Positions 33,906-43,999 of a DNA stretch of 64,000 bases are shown in pieces. A program made the position numbers and the translations under genes. The stretch is from Mycobacteroides salmoniphilum (GTDB lineage: Bacteria > Actinomycetota > Actinomycetes > Mycobacteriales > Mycobacteriaceae). The stretch lies in NCBI RefSeq assembly GCF_004924335.1, contig NZ_CP024633.1, positions 124,001-188,000 of the forward strand, in the 5' to 3' direction. The notes beneath the pieces were generated by a model. The model searched no databases. It saw only the letters and a program-made list of their open reading frames with translations, and was not told the origin of the DNA. Position 1 is the stretch's first letter; every line of letters begins with the position of its first letter.

Positions 33906-35456
33906 GTGCCACCACACACAACCGCCGAGAAGGTCGCCGACCTGCGCGAGCGGATTGCCCGCACGCAGGAGCCGGGCGACCCCAAGGCCATCGCTAAGCG
34001 CGACGCCAAGGGCGTCCCGAGCGCGCGCGCCCGCATTCACGCGCTGCTCGACAAGGGCAGCTTCCTGGAGCTCGGCGCATTCGGGCGTACCCCGGGTGAT
34101 CCGAATGCGCCGTACACCGACGGTGTGGTGACCGGACTGGGCCGCATCGACGATCGTCCCGTGGCGGTGTTCTCCCACGATCAGACGGTGTACCAGGGGA
34201 GCGTCGGCGAGATGTTCGGCCGCAAGGTCGCCAAGCTGATGGAATGGGCGGCCACCAACGGCTGCCCGGTGATCGGCATCAACGACTCGGCGGGGGCGCG
34301 CATTCAGGACACCGCCACGTCGCTGGCCTGGTACGCCGAGCTGGGCCGTCGTCACGAGATGCTGCGCGGCATGGTCCCGGAGATCTCGCTGATCTTCGGG
34401 AAGTGTGCCGGCGGTGCGGTGTACTCGCCGATCCAGACCGACCTCGTGGTCGCGGTGCGCGATCAGGGCTACATGTTCATCACCGGCCCCGACGTCATCA
34501 AGGACGTCACCGGCGAGGATGTCACGTTCGACGAACTTGGCGGCGCGGACGTACAGGCTCAGCGTGGCAACATCCACAAGGTGGTCGAGGACGAGGCGGC
34601 CGCGTACCAGTACGTGCGCGACTACCTGAGTTTCTTGCCTTCCAACACGTTTGACTATCCGCCCATCGTTAATCCGGGTCTGGAGCCCGAGATCACCGAG
34701 GACGATCTGTACCTCGACACGATCATCCCGGATGCCGATAACCAGGGCTACGACATGCACGAGGTCCTGCTGCGGATTTTCGACGACGGTGACGTCTTTG
34801 AAATCGCCGACCAGCGCAGCCCGTCCATGATCACCGCGTTCGCCCGTGTCGACGGTCGCCCGGTCGGCGTCATCGCCAACCAGCCGATGCACATGTCTGG
34901 CGCGGTGGGCAACGAGGCCTCGGACAAGGCGGCAGGCTTCATCCGGTTCTGTGACTCGTTCAATCTTCCCTTGGTATTCGTCGTCGACACCCCGGGCGCC
35001 ATGCCGGGTGTGGAGGAGGAGACGAACGGCGTCATCAAGCGCGGCGGCAGGTTCTTCAATGCCGTGGTGGAGGCCGATGTGCCCAAGGTGACGATCATTA
35101 CCCGCAAGGCCTACGGCGGCGGGTATGCGGTCATGGGCTCCAAGCAGCTCTCGGCCGACCTGAACTTCGCCTGGCCGACCGCACGTATCGCGGTGATCGG
35201 TGCCGAGGGTGCGGCGCAGCTGCTGGTCAAGCGATTCCCCGATCCGACCGCGCCAGAGGTGCAGAAGATTCGCGCCGACTTCATCGAGGGCTACAACGCC
35301 AACTTGGCCACCCCGTGGATCGCCGCCGAACGCGGCTACATCGATGGCGTGATCGAGCCGCATCAGACCCGGCTGCTATTGCGCCAGTCGCTGAAGCTGT
35401 TGCAGGACAAGCAGATCAGCCGAGTCCAGCGTAAGCACGGCCTCACCCCGATCTAA
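33906..35456 (+). CDS. accD4: Acyl-CoA carboxylase carboxyltransferase AccD4
   Basis: This 516-residue beta subunit (Rv3799c) carboxylates a long-chain acyl-CoA, supplying the extender unit for Pks13; it works with AccA3, AccD5 and AccE5 in the cytosol. The crotonase-like N- and C-halves are visible, with the acyl-binding [11 protein letters not shown] and later [15 protein letters not shown] oxyanion segments. GTG 33906, 4 bp after the pks13 stop, is used as the start; the upstream frame lies inside pks13. A strong hairpin follows the stop, closing the fadD32-pks13-accD4 operon. Confidence 0.96.
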   Translation: MPPHTTAEKVADLRERIARTQEPGDPKAIAKRDAKGVPSARARIHALLDKGSFLELGAFGRTPGDPNAPYTDGVVTGLGRIDDRPVAVFSHDQTVYQGSVGEMFGRKVAKLMEWAATNGCPVIGINDSAGARIQDTATSLAWYAELGRRHEMLRGMVPEISLIFGKCAGGAVYSPIQTDLVVAVRDQGYMFITGPDVIKDVTGEDVTFDELGGADVQAQRGNIHKVVEDEAAAYQYVRDYLSFLPSNTFDYPPIVNPGLEPEITEDDLYLDTIIPDADNQGYDMHEVLLRIFDDGDVFEIADQRSPSMITAFARVDGRPVGVIANQPMHMSGAVGNEASDKAAGFIRFCDSFNLPLVFVVDTPGAMPGVEEETNGVIKRGGRFFNAVVEADVPKVTIITRKAYGGGYAVMGSKQLSADLNFAWPTARIAVIGAEGAAQLLVKRFPDPTAPEVQKIRADFIEGYNANLATPWIAAERGYIDGVIEPHQTRLLLRQSLKLLQDKQISRVQRKHGLTPI

Positions 35457-35466
35457 CGATTCAGCA

Positions 35467-35507
35467 CACGAAGGCCCCGGCACGCGTCGCGCGTCGGGGC
35501 CTTCGTG
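35467..35507. terminator. Bidirectional hairpin after accD4
   Basis: Thirteen-bp perfect arms CACGAAGGCCCCG (35467-35479) and its complement (35495-35507) flank a GC-rich 15-nt loop between convergent accD4 and the membrane gene. A U-tract is absent on either strand. Confidence 0.65.
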
Positions 35508-35516
35508 CGGAAAGAG

Positions 35517-35930
35517 TCAGTCGCGCAGAACGAGGGCGCGGCTGCCCGCGTGCGCCCACACCATGGCGGCAGCGATCGAGATCAGCACCGTGACCCAGGA
35601 GAACCAGGTGACATCGATGCGTGGGCCGGAGATGAAGCTGTCCTGTACCGCCGGCCAGTACGTCGGCATGAGGTGCACGTATCCGAGCCCCAAAACGCTG
35701 GCGGTGCCGACGATCACGGTGGCTTCCGGCGCATGCTTACGGTGGCGCAGGATCATCGTCACCGCAATCGCGATGAGAATGGCGTGGGTGGCGGAGAGGT
35801 AGGTCAGAGTCAGCGGCGCTGCGGCGACGCCGCGCCGCAGGTGATCGATGACGTCCAGCGCCCAACCCGCGATGAAGGCGATGGTGGCTGCCCGCAGGAA
35901 CCTGTCGGCGCGAGTGGTGAGTTCTGTCAT
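35517..35930 (-). CDS. Small multi-pass membrane protein, unknown
   Basis: This 137-residue protein has four hydrophobic segments (TIAFIAGWALDVIDHL, the TYLSATHAILIAIAVTMIL region, ASVLGLGYVHLMP and FSWVTVLISIAAAMVWA). His and Asp residues occur within the membrane (VIDHL, THAIL, YVHLMP), a pattern that could bind metal or haem, but no family is recognised. The start has GGAGG 5 bp upstream. A palindrome sits just upstream, between it and the CDF gene on the same strand, suggesting separate control. Confidence 0.65.
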   Translation of the reverse strand: MTELTTRADRFLRAATIAFIAGWALDVIDHLRRGVAAAPLTLTYLSATHAILIAIAVTMILRHRKHAPEATVIVGTASVLGLGYVHLMPTYWPAVQDSFISGPRIDVTWFSWVTVLISIAAAMVWAHAGSRALVLRD

Positions 35931-35945
35931 CGCGACCTCCGTCGG

Positions 35946-35966
35946 TCTACTACAACCGATAGTAGA
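35946..35966. promoter_or_regulatory. Seven-bp inverted repeat, BlaI/CopY-like operator candidate
   Basis: TCTACTA (35946-35952), 7-nt spacer, TAGTAGA (35960-35966). On the gene strand it reads TACTA-N6-TAGTA like sites of BlaI/CopY-family repressors. It lies just upstream of the ribosome-binding site of the membrane gene at 35930. Confidence 0.45.
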
Positions 35967-35969
35967 TAC

Positions 35970-36944
35970 CTAACCCTTGCCCGGCAAGGTGCTTTCCTCC
36001 GCGCGGTACGACTCTCCATGAGGGTCGAGGCAATGAGTAGACGCTTCGCTGTCCTCGTGATCGACCTGCAATGTCGTGTGGTCGATGTCGTACTGCGTAT
36101 GGAGCAACCCCTCGATCTCGCGCCGTATTCCGTGACAGTCCGCATCCGGGGCCACCAAAATGTGCGCCGACAGCGCGGGCTGACCGGAGGTGATCTGCCA
36201 GATGTGGAGGTCGTGCACCTCGGCGACAGAGGGCATGGCCGCGAGCTGGGCCCCGATGGCATTGGGATCCAGATTGGCCGGCGCCGCTTCCAGGAAGATG
36301 CGACCCGATTCGCGCACCAGGCCCCAGCCGGCCTTGAGCATCAACGCGGCGACGACGAGCGCGGCGATGGCGTCGGCTCGGGTGAAGCCGGTCAGCCAGA
36401 CGACGGCACCGGCGACAGCGGTGGCGATGAAGGCGTACAGGTCGTTGAGGATGTGTTGGAAGGCCCCCTCGACATTCAGGCTGGATCGGTTGGCCTTGCT
36501 GATGCACCAGGTGGCCGCCACGTTGACGGCGATTCCCGCGAGCGCGGTGACAAACACGAGGAGCCCCGACACCTCGGGGGGAGTGATCAGGCGTCGAATG
36601 CCCTCGTAAATGAAGAAGGCGGCGAGTAAGAACAGAGTGACACCATTGGCCTGTGCCGACAGAATCTCGGCACGCTTGAGCCCGTACGTGTAGCTGCCGC
36701 GGGCGGGGCGGGAGGCGAGCCGAATCGCGATGAGCGCCAGTACGATCGAGGCCGCGTCGGTCAGCATGTGCCCGGCATCGGAGATCAGCGCCAGGGATTG
36801 GGCGATGAAACCGATGACCACCTCGATGGCCATGAACCCGCCGATGAGGACCAGCGCGATGGTCAGCCATTTGCGATCGGCGTCGGCGCTTACGCCGTGG
36901 CTGTGCGTGTGTCCGGATCCGTGCTCGTGTGCGTCCGTAGCCAT
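35970..36944 (-). CDS. Cation diffusion facilitator (CDF) metal exporter
   Basis: This 324-residue inner-membrane antiporter would expel Zn, Co or a related divalent ion. The N-terminus is His-rich (HEHGSGHTHSHG). Six transmembrane segments carry two metal sites, LISDAGHMLTDA in TM2 and FQHILNDLYAF in TM5, each with the HxxxD pattern. The C-terminal cytoplasmic ferredoxin-like domain ends with more His residues. ATG 36944 has AAGGAG 5 bp upstream; the GTG at 36950 overlaps that site and is not the start. It is divergent from a zinc-ribbon gene with palindromes between. M. tuberculosis has fadE35-region genes, not a CDF gene, here. Confidence 0.9.
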   Translation of the reverse strand: MATDAHEHGSGHTHSHGVSADADRKWLTIALVLIGGFMAIEVVIGFIAQSLALISDAGHMLTDAASIVLALIAIRLASRPARGSYTYGLKRAEILSAQANGVTLFLLAAFFIYEGIRRLITPPEVSGLLVFVTALAGIAVNVAATWCISKANRSSLNVEGAFQHILNDLYAFIATAVAGAVVWLTGFTRADAIAALVVAALMLKAGWGLVRESGRIFLEAAPANLDPNAIGAQLAAMPSVAEVHDLHIWQITSGQPALSAHILVAPDADCHGIRREIEGLLHTQYDIDHTTLQVDHEDSEASTHCLDPHGESYRAEESTLPGKG

Positions 36945-36973
36945 GCCCACTCCTTCTCGTATAACTCATGCAA

Positions 36974-37004
36974 ACATATGCATGCTAGCATTTGTCATGA
37001 CAAA
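36974..37004. promoter_or_regulatory. Palindromes between metal exporter and zinc-ribbon gene
   Basis: ACATATGC (36974-36981) pairs with GCATTTGT (36988-36995; 7 of 8), and a perfect 14-bp palindrome TTTGTCATGACAAA (36991-37004) covers the zinc-ribbon start codon at 36997. AT-rich inverted repeats of this kind are typical of ArsR/SmtB-type metal sensors. No such sensor is encoded next to it. Confidence 0.5.
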
Positions 37005-37293
37005 CGTTCAGCCCTTGACGTGTCCCCAGTGTGAGTCGCAGATGCTGTCGACGAAATGGTTTGGAGTGCGCACGTTCCAATGCACGGGATGTGCGGCCGT
37101 GCTGGTGGAGCAGGACAGCCTGCAGCAGTTCGTGGACGGCGCCGCCCGCTTTGGCCCGTCGGCGCATATCGACCAGGCGCCCGCATCGCAGCCCTATCCG
37201 CCTGCGCCGCCACCGCAGGATTACCGCGGCATCATGGGCGGCCTGTTCGGCGGCGGTGGTGGCCACGGCAATCGCCGCCGCGGCCACCATTGA
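36997..37293 (+). CDS. Small TFIIB-type zinc-ribbon protein
   Basis: This 98-residue protein has two CxxC knuckles (TCPQCESQ and QCTGCAAV) at the N-terminus, forming a zinc ribbon. A low-complexity Pro and Gly/His-rich tail ends GGGGGHGNRRRGHH. It may bind zinc or a partner protein or nucleic acid; no defined function is known for this class. The start ATG 36997 sits inside a palindrome, and the gene faces the metal exporter, so metal-responsive expression is a reasonable guess. It converges on embB with a 9-bp gap. Confidence 0.7.
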   Translation: MTNVQPLTCPQCESQMLSTKWFGVRTFQCTGCAAVLVEQDSLQQFVDGAARFGPSAHIDQAPASQPYPPAPPPQDYRGIMGGLFGGGGGHGNRRRGHH

Positions 37294-37302
37294 TACGTCG
37301 CG

Positions 37303-40300
37303 CTACGGCTTGATCCGGATCTTGTTCGGCTTCCACAGTCCGCTGTGCACCGCGGAGCCGTACTCGATCTGTGCCGGCTGGGCGTCGACGATGGTGTCGA
37401 ACTTGCGCAGCGAACCCCAGTCCCTACCCCAGTCCTTCGAGAGGTAGGTCGGCATCACGTGTGCCCGCAGGAGCAGATCGGTGATCCCCAGTAGGCCGCC
37501 GTTCTCCCCGTCCTGCCAGGTGTCGGTGTCCTTGCGTTTCTGGTCGTAGTCCGGAGTGATGCGGAACTCGGGAACCTCGGTGATCCCGTACTGGTGCAGC
37601 ATCGGCTGTTGGCAGGGGAAGACCAGGCCGACGGTCCAGTCCAGGAGTACCGGTCTCGTGCTACCCACATACTCCTGCAACGACTTCAGCTCCGGCACCC
37701 GCGGTGGGGCGAAGGCCAGCCAATCGCCTGGAGTCAGCGAGCCGTCAACCGCCACGATGCGTACGGCGGTTGCGGTGTCGGGGATATCCGAACGGGCGAA
37801 GCGCAGGTTACGCCACGAGGGTGCGGGGCCCAGATCGTAGGGTGTCAGGCGTCCGGCTGGTGTGAATGAGCCGTCCGGGGCGGCCGTACCGTACTCCAAT
37901 TGCAGTGTCTGCCCGGACATTTCGCCCTTGACGTTCGTGGCTGCGATCGTTCCGGCGGCGGTGACCACGACCAGAGGATGGGCAGTGTCGCGGGCCGGCA
38001 GCTGATACCAGTCGGACGTCACCTTCGCCTGCTGTTGCGGGCCAACTCGGTAGGAGCCGACGATCGGCACCCGTACCGGATCCAACCCGTAGGGCAGGCG
38101 TACCGAGGAGCCATTGGTGCCCGGAGTCGTGGTGCGGTCCTTGGAGTCCCAGTCGTAGTCGGTTCCCGGCCGCGAGTCGCTCATCCGGATGGATTCGGCG
38201 ACGATCTTGTCCGGCACCCCATCGGCGCTGAAGCCGGAGGGATCGGCGCCACCGAGCGGACCCAGCGGGCCAGCGGGTGTACCCGGCCTTTCCACGGCAG
38301 ATAGGAACCCGGCATTCGCGTCGGACTCTACGAGGACGTCATCAGCCAGCCCGCAGCCGCCCGCGAGTTCACGGATGTTGGCCCAGCCGTTGGAATACGA
38401 CGGATACTGCCGAACGACACCGATCGCCAACTGACAGATGGAGGTCAACACCATGAACCCGGCGGCCCAGGCCACCGGGGCGGAGGTGATGGACCTGGTG
38501 ATGCGGTTATCTTCATGTCTTGGCGAGAAGTGCAACCATGCCGCATAGGCCACGGCAACTGCGAACAGCGCGAAAAATATTGTGCTGACGCTGATTCCGG
38601 CGATCTTGGGCATGCTGCTGTTGAACGGAACGCCGAAACTCGAGACGTACCACCATCCGGCGGCACTGGCCCAGCTCAGGGCCAGCACGAAGAGCACCGT
38701 CGCCACGACGGCCATCCGGTTACGGCTCCAGCGCAGCACCTGCGGCGATACCAGCACCGTGGCCAGCGCGGCCACGGCAGCGCCCAGGGCGGCGAAGAGT
38801 CCGAAGTGGTGCACCCACTTCGTCGGCGCGAACATCAGGAAGAAGATGGTGCCGAAGACGACACCCAGCACGCGCCAGGCCGGTCCGCGCGCCACGCCGG
38901 GAACCCGTTTGCGGCGCAACAGGATAAACATCGCGATGAACAGGCACGCGGCGATCAGCAGGAATCCGAAACGCCGCGATACCGAGCCATCGACCGTCGG
39001 CAGGAACATGTAGTAGTAGCGCAGGTTGTCGGTGTACCACGCCTGTGACGGACCGATCGCCGTGCGAATTCGGGTGGCCTCGATGACCGTTGCCAGGGTT
39101 TGGTCCGAGAACACCACGGGCAGGATGACGGTTCCGGCTGCCAGCATGGGCGCCACCAACGGCCAGGTGCCCACCTGACGATGCTTTGTCACGATGATCC
39201 GCAGAATCGGCCGACCGCCGGCCAGTAGCGCGGCGACGGCGATCAGTCCCGTCGGCTGGATTCCGAGGGTGAAAGCGGCGGTGATGATCGCCAGCGCGGC
39301 CGGGGTCAGCCGCCGGGAGGTGATGGCGCGCTCGATGAGCACCCAGGTGATCAGCGATCCGACGGCGATCTGTCCCTCGGGGCGCAGGCCGTTGTTGAAC
39401 GGGAACCACGATGCCAGCAGTACGAAGCCGGCCGCCCAGGCGGCAGGCTTGCTGCGGGCAACGGCGGGCCCCAAGCGGGGCAGCACTTCCCGGCTGATCA
39501 GCAGCCAGCAGACCAGTGAGGCGACCAGGTCGGGTAGCCGGATCCACAGGCTGATATCGCTGACCTTGGTCATGATGGCCAGCAGGTTGTAGTACCAGCC
39601 AAAGGGGTCCTCGGGGCTGCCGAACCAGCGGAAGTAGTTGGCCATGTACCCGGCGTGCTCGGCGGTACGCGCCATGCCCATCTGATAGCCGTCGTCCGAG
39701 GATCCCGCACCGATCACGTACCAGAGCACCAGGCTGCTCATGATGACGGTGTCGGTGAAATCGAAACGGCGCCAACGGGTGGGGATGACCCGTTGCATGC
39801 GATGGCCGTCGGTCTGGTCGATCCGCCACAGTGCCAACAGCGCGATGATGGTGGAGATCACCGCGCCCACCATCGCGGCGAGTTTGAGAAGTGTCGGGCT
39901 GGAGGAGAACCGGGTATCAATATGGGCGGTCAGGCTCAGTCCTGCCGGTGCCGGACCGCTGAGCTGGGTGAAGACCCCGACGATCTGGGGCCGCAGGTTG
40001 GGATCGGGGAAGCCGCTGGTGAGGTCTTTGCCGGATTTCTCGGCCCCATCACCGCGAAGACCTTCGAACGTCGCGAAGGTGCCCTTGTCCGACGAGGTGA
40101 TGACGATCTGTCGGCAGTCGGGAGAGGCCATCTTGGCGCGCGGAACGCTGGCGATGACCACATTCCGGTCGGTGATGTCGACGCGTTCCTTGGTGGCCCT
40201 GACGAACAGGCCCTGGAGCGCCGCCTCTTTGCCCTCGGGCGGTGCGGTGCCCAGGATCACCGCACCCGCTGCGGGTACCGAGTTGATCACCGTGCACGGC

Positions 40301-40527
40301 ACCATCACCGTCATGTCCATGGGTGTCTGGGTGATCAGTGGCGCGGTGACGTTGGTGAGTTGACCCTGCTGCGGCCAGTCGAGGGTCGCGGTGGATACCT
40401 TGACCGGCAATAAGGGGATAGAGACGCTCAACACGAACCCGAGTAGACCGAAAACGGTTGCCGTCCATCGTGCGATGTTCAGCTTGCGGGCCTCAGGGGA
40501 CGTGTCTGTCACGGAATTCTGTGTCAT
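37303..40527 (-). CDS. embB: Arabinosyltransferase EmbB
   Basis: This 1074-residue GT-C enzyme (Rv3795) makes the hexa-arabinofuranosyl end of arabinogalactan from decaprenyl-phosphoryl-arabinose and is the main ethambutol target. The first extracytoplasmic loop has the catalytic DDG at residues 278-280, then YQMGMAR. In M. tuberculosis the corresponding residues are Ile303-Leu304; Gln-Met here (residues 282-283) is the natural signature of intrinsically ethambutol-resistant species. The Met306 equivalent is kept. About 15 transmembrane segments and a C-terminal carbohydrate-binding domain follow. The ATG overlaps the embA stop by 4 bp (ATGA), so the two are one transcript. Confidence 0.97.
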   Translation of the reverse strand: MTQNSVTDTSPEARKLNIARWTATVFGLLGFVLSVSIPLLPVKVSTATLDWPQQGQLTNVTAPLITQTPMDMTVMVPCTVINSVPAAGAVILGTAPPEGKEAALQGLFVRATKERVDITDRNVVIASVPRAKMASPDCRQIVITSSDKGTFATFEGLRGDGAEKSGKDLTSGFPDPNLRPQIVGVFTQLSGPAPAGLSLTAHIDTRFSSSPTLLKLAAMVGAVISTIIALLALWRIDQTDGHRMQRVIPTRWRRFDFTDTVIMSSLVLWYVIGAGSSDDGYQMGMARTAEHAGYMANYFRWFGSPEDPFGWYYNLLAIMTKVSDISLWIRLPDLVASLVCWLLISREVLPRLGPAVARSKPAAWAAGFVLLASWFPFNNGLRPEGQIAVGSLITWVLIERAITSRRLTPAALAIITAAFTLGIQPTGLIAVAALLAGGRPILRIIVTKHRQVGTWPLVAPMLAAGTVILPVVFSDQTLATVIEATRIRTAIGPSQAWYTDNLRYYYMFLPTVDGSVSRRFGFLLIAACLFIAMFILLRRKRVPGVARGPAWRVLGVVFGTIFFLMFAPTKWVHHFGLFAALGAAVAALATVLVSPQVLRWSRNRMAVVATVLFVLALSWASAAGWWYVSSFGVPFNSSMPKIAGISVSTIFFALFAVAVAYAAWLHFSPRHEDNRITRSITSAPVAWAAGFMVLTSICQLAIGVVRQYPSYSNGWANIRELAGGCGLADDVLVESDANAGFLSAVERPGTPAGPLGPLGGADPSGFSADGVPDKIVAESIRMSDSRPGTDYDWDSKDRTTTPGTNGSSVRLPYGLDPVRVPIVGSYRVGPQQQAKVTSDWYQLPARDTAHPLVVVTAAGTIAATNVKGEMSGQTLQLEYGTAAPDGSFTPAGRLTPYDLGPAPSWRNLRFARSDIPDTATAVRIVAVDGSLTPGDWLAFAPPRVPELKSLQEYVGSTRPVLLDWTVGLVFPCQQPMLHQYGITEVPEFRITPDYDQKRKDTDTWQDGENGGLLGITDLLLRAHVMPTYLSKDWGRDWGSLRKFDTIVDAQPAQIEYGSAVHSGLWKPNKIRIKP

Positions 40528-43500
40528 GGCAGGGCTCGAATCGGTCCTTTACGGGTCCAGCCGTTCACCACGACGGTGCCCTCGGTGAGTTGTGCGTTGG
40601 GTGCCAGATTCGGAGCGATGACGGGCTCGTACTTCTCGATGGAGCCCCAGTCGCGGAACCAGTCGTTACGCAGATAGGTGGGAACCGAGGAGGTCCGCAG
40701 CAGGGCGGTGGTGAACATGAAGGGGCCGCCGTCCTCGGCAGACATCCACATGTTCGACGAGGTGGCGACCTGCTTATGCTCGGGCATGACTCGGAACTTG
40801 GGCAGCTCGGCCACTCCTAGGTGTTCACTGAACGGCCGCTGGCACGGGAAGTTTTGCGCCACAGCCATGTCCAGCAGCACCGGGGTATCGGAGCCCAACA
40901 GATCCTGTGCGGTCTTGAGTGTGGGCACCCGGGGTGGGGTGAACGCCAGCCACTGGTCACTGGACAGATTCGGGTCATCGGCGACGATCCGCACCACGTT
41001 GGCTCCCGGCGGAGCGGTCTTTGTGGGGAACCTCAGGTTGCGCCAGACTCTTTGTGGCCCAATGTCAATCGGCTCGTCTTGGCGAAGTGCCTTCACGGCG
41101 CCGTCGCTGCCACGAGTGCCCCATTCCAACTTCAGCTGTTGGCCATAGTTGATCTCGGGATTGAAGGTGCCGTCCTGCTGGTGCGACCAGATTGCTCCTG
41201 CTGCCGACATCACGACCAGTGGTCGATCCGGGCTGGGCGGGGGAAGCTCGTACCACGACGACTTGAGATGTGCCGCAATCGAATTCTCTCCGTAGCTACC
41301 CATCACCGGAGTGCGGGCGGGGTCCAGTCCGAAGGGCAGCAGCGCGCTGGAGCCATTGATTCCGGTGGGGCCGACACCACCGGTGGTCCCGGCCGCGTCG
41401 CTGACCTCCATGATCGGTGCGTTGGGTGAGGCATCTGAGTTGACCAGGCCTGGCTTGCCGATGACGGGCAATGAGGTCATGCCGGTCTCCACGCCATCGG
41501 GGATGAAGCCGACGGGATCGGTGCCGCCGAGCGGCCCGTACTTGCCAGCCTGTTGCCCCGGGGCAGGTTGCAGCAGGCCGTCATTGGCGTCGGGCTCAAC
41601 AAGGATATCGTTGGCCATCGCGCAAGGGTTGCCGCTCAGGGTCAACAGATTGGCCTTACCGGTGGTGTAGGTATCGCTACGCGCGTAGACCCCCTTGGCC
41701 ATCGAGGAGACCTCGAGAATCACCATGATGGCCGCCACGATCAGCAGCGGGGTGGAGGCGAGGAGCCGGTTACGGCGGGTGTTCTCGACCTCGGTGTGCC
41801 CGGCGTAGTCCAGACGGAAGTGCAGCCAACCGGCCAGCAGCGCGGTGATGATCGAGAGCGCCAGGAACATGGTGGTGACCGGTTGTCCCGCGATGACCGG
41901 TTGCTTGTCGAACCACGGCACGCCGTAATTGCCCACGTAGAACCAGCCGTTGATGCCCGAGGTCGCCCACGCCAAGATGAACAGCAGCGCGGTCACGTAC
42001 AGCGCCAGGTTGCGTCGCGAATGCAGCCCAACGCGTGCGAATGTGAAGGCGGCGACCGCACCGAGTGCACCGGCAAGTCCGGCGAAGACGCCGAACTGGA
42101 TGGCCCACTTGGTGGGGGTGAAGGTGAGTAGCAGCAGTCCGATCGCGGTGCTGCCGAGGAGCCGCCACACCGGTCCGCTGGCCAGGCCCGGAAGAACTCC
42201 GCGGCGCAGCAGCACCGCGAGTGTGCCGAAGAGACAGAGCAGCAGGATGAACACCGCGATGCGGCGCGTCAACGAGCCGTCGACATTGGATTCGACCGTC
42301 AGGAAGTAGTAGCGCAGAAACTCCTGATACCAGGCGATCGTCGGGCCCACCACGTACTTGATGCGGGCGGATTCGGCGACGGTGGACAGGGTCTGGTCCC
42401 GGAAGGTGAAAGCGAACACTCCGGCGACTGAGGCCGCTAAGACCGCGACAGGGGTGAACCGCCCGTACCGCAGACGCCGCACGGAGACGACGCGGGCGAT
42501 CGCGCGCCCACCGGCGAGTAGTGGTCCCAGCGCGATCAGCCCTTGGGGGGCGACGGTGGCGGTGAGCAGCGCGGCGACGATCGCCAGTGCGGCGGGGGAC
42601 AGGCGCCGGGTTGCGATGGAGCGCTCCACCAGGATCCAGGTGGCCACGGTGCCGAACACGATGATCGGCTCGGGTCGCAGGCCGTTGTTGAAGGGCAGCC
42701 AGGCGGCCAGAAAGACGAGTGCGGCCGTCCACACCGCGGTGCGGCTCGCGGCGAGCTGCTCACCGAGCCGCGGCAGCATCTTCTTACGCAGGATGTACCA
42801 GGTGCCGATGCCCGCCAGGGTGGCCGGCACCCGCATCCAGACGCCGACCGTACTTACCTGTGTGATCCAGCTCAAAAGGGTTGCGTACCAATCAAATGGC
42901 GAGGCGGTGGCGCCGAAGTAGCGGTAGTACTCGGTGACGTATCCGGCCTGATGGGCTACCCGCGCCTCGACCAGGACATTGCCGTCATCGGAGGTGATGG
43001 CGCCGATGACGTGCCAAAGGAGAAGTGTGCCAACGACTCCGATGTCGGCGACACCATTGGTCAGCAGGGCCGCGCGAGCCGGTAGGCGGAAGCGGGGCCG
43101 GGCGCGCTTATGTCCGCCGCGGTCCAGGACTGCCAGTGCGCCGATGGCGATCGCCACCGCGACCAGGCCGAGCACCATTGCCGCCAGCTTCAATGTGGTT
43201 GGGCTGGTGATGAACCGGGTATCGACCACTACGTGGGCCGTCGGGCCGCCGGCCGCGGGCACCTTGAGGTCCGTGAACAGGCCGGTCACCTGGGGCTTGT
43301 TCTCGATGGCCAGGGTCCCGTTGGCGTTGGGGAGCCCGGCGAAGTTGGCGCCGACGCCGCCGGCGTTGGCCCAGATGTCCAATGAGGTGCAGCCGCCGGA
43401 TTCCACCGCCTTGCGCGGGGCGACCGTCGCGACGTTATCGCGGAAGGCGACCACCACCAGATCGGAGGTGGCGCGGACGAACAACGCGTGCCGGCTGGCC

Positions 43501-43847
43501 TCGAATCCGCCGTCGGGGCTGGTGGACAACACCACGCCGCCGCTGGCGGGCAGGCTCGCGATGGCAGTGCACGGAATGTGTGCGTCGAAGGACAGTGGTG
43601 CGCCCGAGACCAACGGCGCCGTGATGCTGGTGATGTTCCCGTCGGCCGTGGCTCCCTGGGGCCAGCTGATGTCGACGGTGGACTGGCGGACCGGCAGCAG
43701 GGGAACAAGCACGCACAACAGCACACCGATGGTGGCCGCAGCCAGTGAAATCAGACGTGCCCGCTGGGCTGTACCTGCTGTCGCGGACTGTGGAAGCGGC
43801 GAAGGCACGAGGGCGATGGTATGTGACGAAGCTTCGGGCACCTCCAT
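40524..43847 (-). CDS. embA: Arabinosyltransferase EmbA
   Basis: This 1107-residue arabinosyltransferase (Rv3794) acts as a heterodimer with EmbB. Its loop [18 protein letters not shown] differs from EmbB and EmbC (no YxxxM), as usual for EmbA. The multi-pass membrane part and the C-terminal jelly-roll/carbohydrate-binding domain (for example [15 protein letters not shown] and PPRVPTL) are complete. It is separated from embC by an inserted 1.67-kb segment. Its upstream region holds the phased GATAC/GTATC palindromes; the nearest half-site lies 39 bp from the ATG. Confidence 0.97.
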   Translation of the reverse strand: MEVPEASSHTIALVPSPLPQSATAGTAQRARLISLAAATIGVLLCVLVPLLPVRQSTVDISWPQGATADGNITSITAPLVSGAPLSFDAHIPCTAIASLPASGGVVLSTSPDGGFEASRHALFVRATSDLVVVAFRDNVATVAPRKAVESGGCTSLDIWANAGGVGANFAGLPNANGTLAIENKPQVTGLFTDLKVPAAGGPTAHVVVDTRFITSPTTLKLAAMVLGLVAVAIAIGALAVLDRGGHKRARPRFRLPARAALLTNGVADIGVVGTLLLWHVIGAITSDDGNVLVEARVAHQAGYVTEYYRYFGATASPFDWYATLLSWITQVSTVGVWMRVPATLAGIGTWYILRKKMLPRLGEQLAASRTAVWTAALVFLAAWLPFNNGLRPEPIIVFGTVATWILVERSIATRRLSPAALAIVAALLTATVAPQGLIALGPLLAGGRAIARVVSVRRLRYGRFTPVAVLAASVAGVFAFTFRDQTLSTVAESARIKYVVGPTIAWYQEFLRYYFLTVESNVDGSLTRRIAVFILLLCLFGTLAVLLRRGVLPGLASGPVWRLLGSTAIGLLLLTFTPTKWAIQFGVFAGLAGALGAVAAFTFARVGLHSRRNLALYVTALLFILAWATSGINGWFYVGNYGVPWFDKQPVIAGQPVTTMFLALSIITALLAGWLHFRLDYAGHTEVENTRRNRLLASTPLLIVAAIMVILEVSSMAKGVYARSDTYTTGKANLLTLSGNPCAMANDILVEPDANDGLLQPAPGQQAGKYGPLGGTDPVGFIPDGVETGMTSLPVIGKPGLVNSDASPNAPIMEVSDAAGTTGGVGPTGINGSSALLPFGLDPARTPVMGSYGENSIAAHLKSSWYELPPPSPDRPLVVMSAAGAIWSHQQDGTFNPEINYGQQLKLEWGTRGSDGAVKALRQDEPIDIGPQRVWRNLRFPTKTAPPGANVVRIVADDPNLSSDQWLAFTPPRVPTLKTAQDLLGSDTPVLLDMAVAQNFPCQRPFSEHLGVAELPKFRVMPEHKQVATSSNMWMSAEDGGPFMFTTALLRTSSVPTYLRNDWFRDWGSIEKYEPVIAPNLAPNAQLTEGTVVVNGWTRKGPIRALP

Positions 43848-43885
43848 GCAGCGCGCTCGGGTGGCCGGATTGAGACCTCTTTTCC

Positions 43886-43927
43886 GGATACCAGTAGATA
43901 CCTAGATTGAAGTATCAAAAAGTATCC
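43886..43927. promoter_or_regulatory. Palindromic operator candidate A in embA/ATPase region
   Basis: GGATAC (43886), GATAC (43897), then GTATC (43912) and GTATCC (43922). Each pair is spaced 10 bp and the halves are 10 bp apart, making a 42-bp palindromic site. It lies closest to embA and would overlap the embA promoter. Confidence 0.65.
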
Positions 43928-43936
43928 GCGATGTCG

Positions 43937-43995
43937 GTCCTACCTGATACTTATTGATACAACTCCACTCAGTATCAACGAGTATCAGGTAGGAC
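43937..43995. promoter_or_regulatory. Palindromic operator candidate B with 24-bp arms
   Basis: Arms 43937-43960 and 43972-43995 match at 22 of 24 positions around an 11-nt spacer. GATAC lies at 43946 and 43956, GTATC at 43972 and 43982, with the same 10-bp phasing as site A. The right arm includes the AGGTAGGA ribosome-binding site (43987-43994) of the ATPase, and the left arm has its complement, TCCTACCT (43938-43945). Confidence 0.75.
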
Positions 43996-43999
43996 ATCG

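Noticed and set aside
35505..36629. Plus-strand frame across the CDF and membrane genes
   Set aside because: Antisense shadow; the two minus-strand genes have good ribosome-binding sites and recognised or hydrophobic products.
43847..43930. A defined -10/-35 promoter for embA or the ATPase
   Set aside because: TTGATA-like and TATCTA-like hexamers exist but none has proper spacing; the half-sites themselves create such matches.
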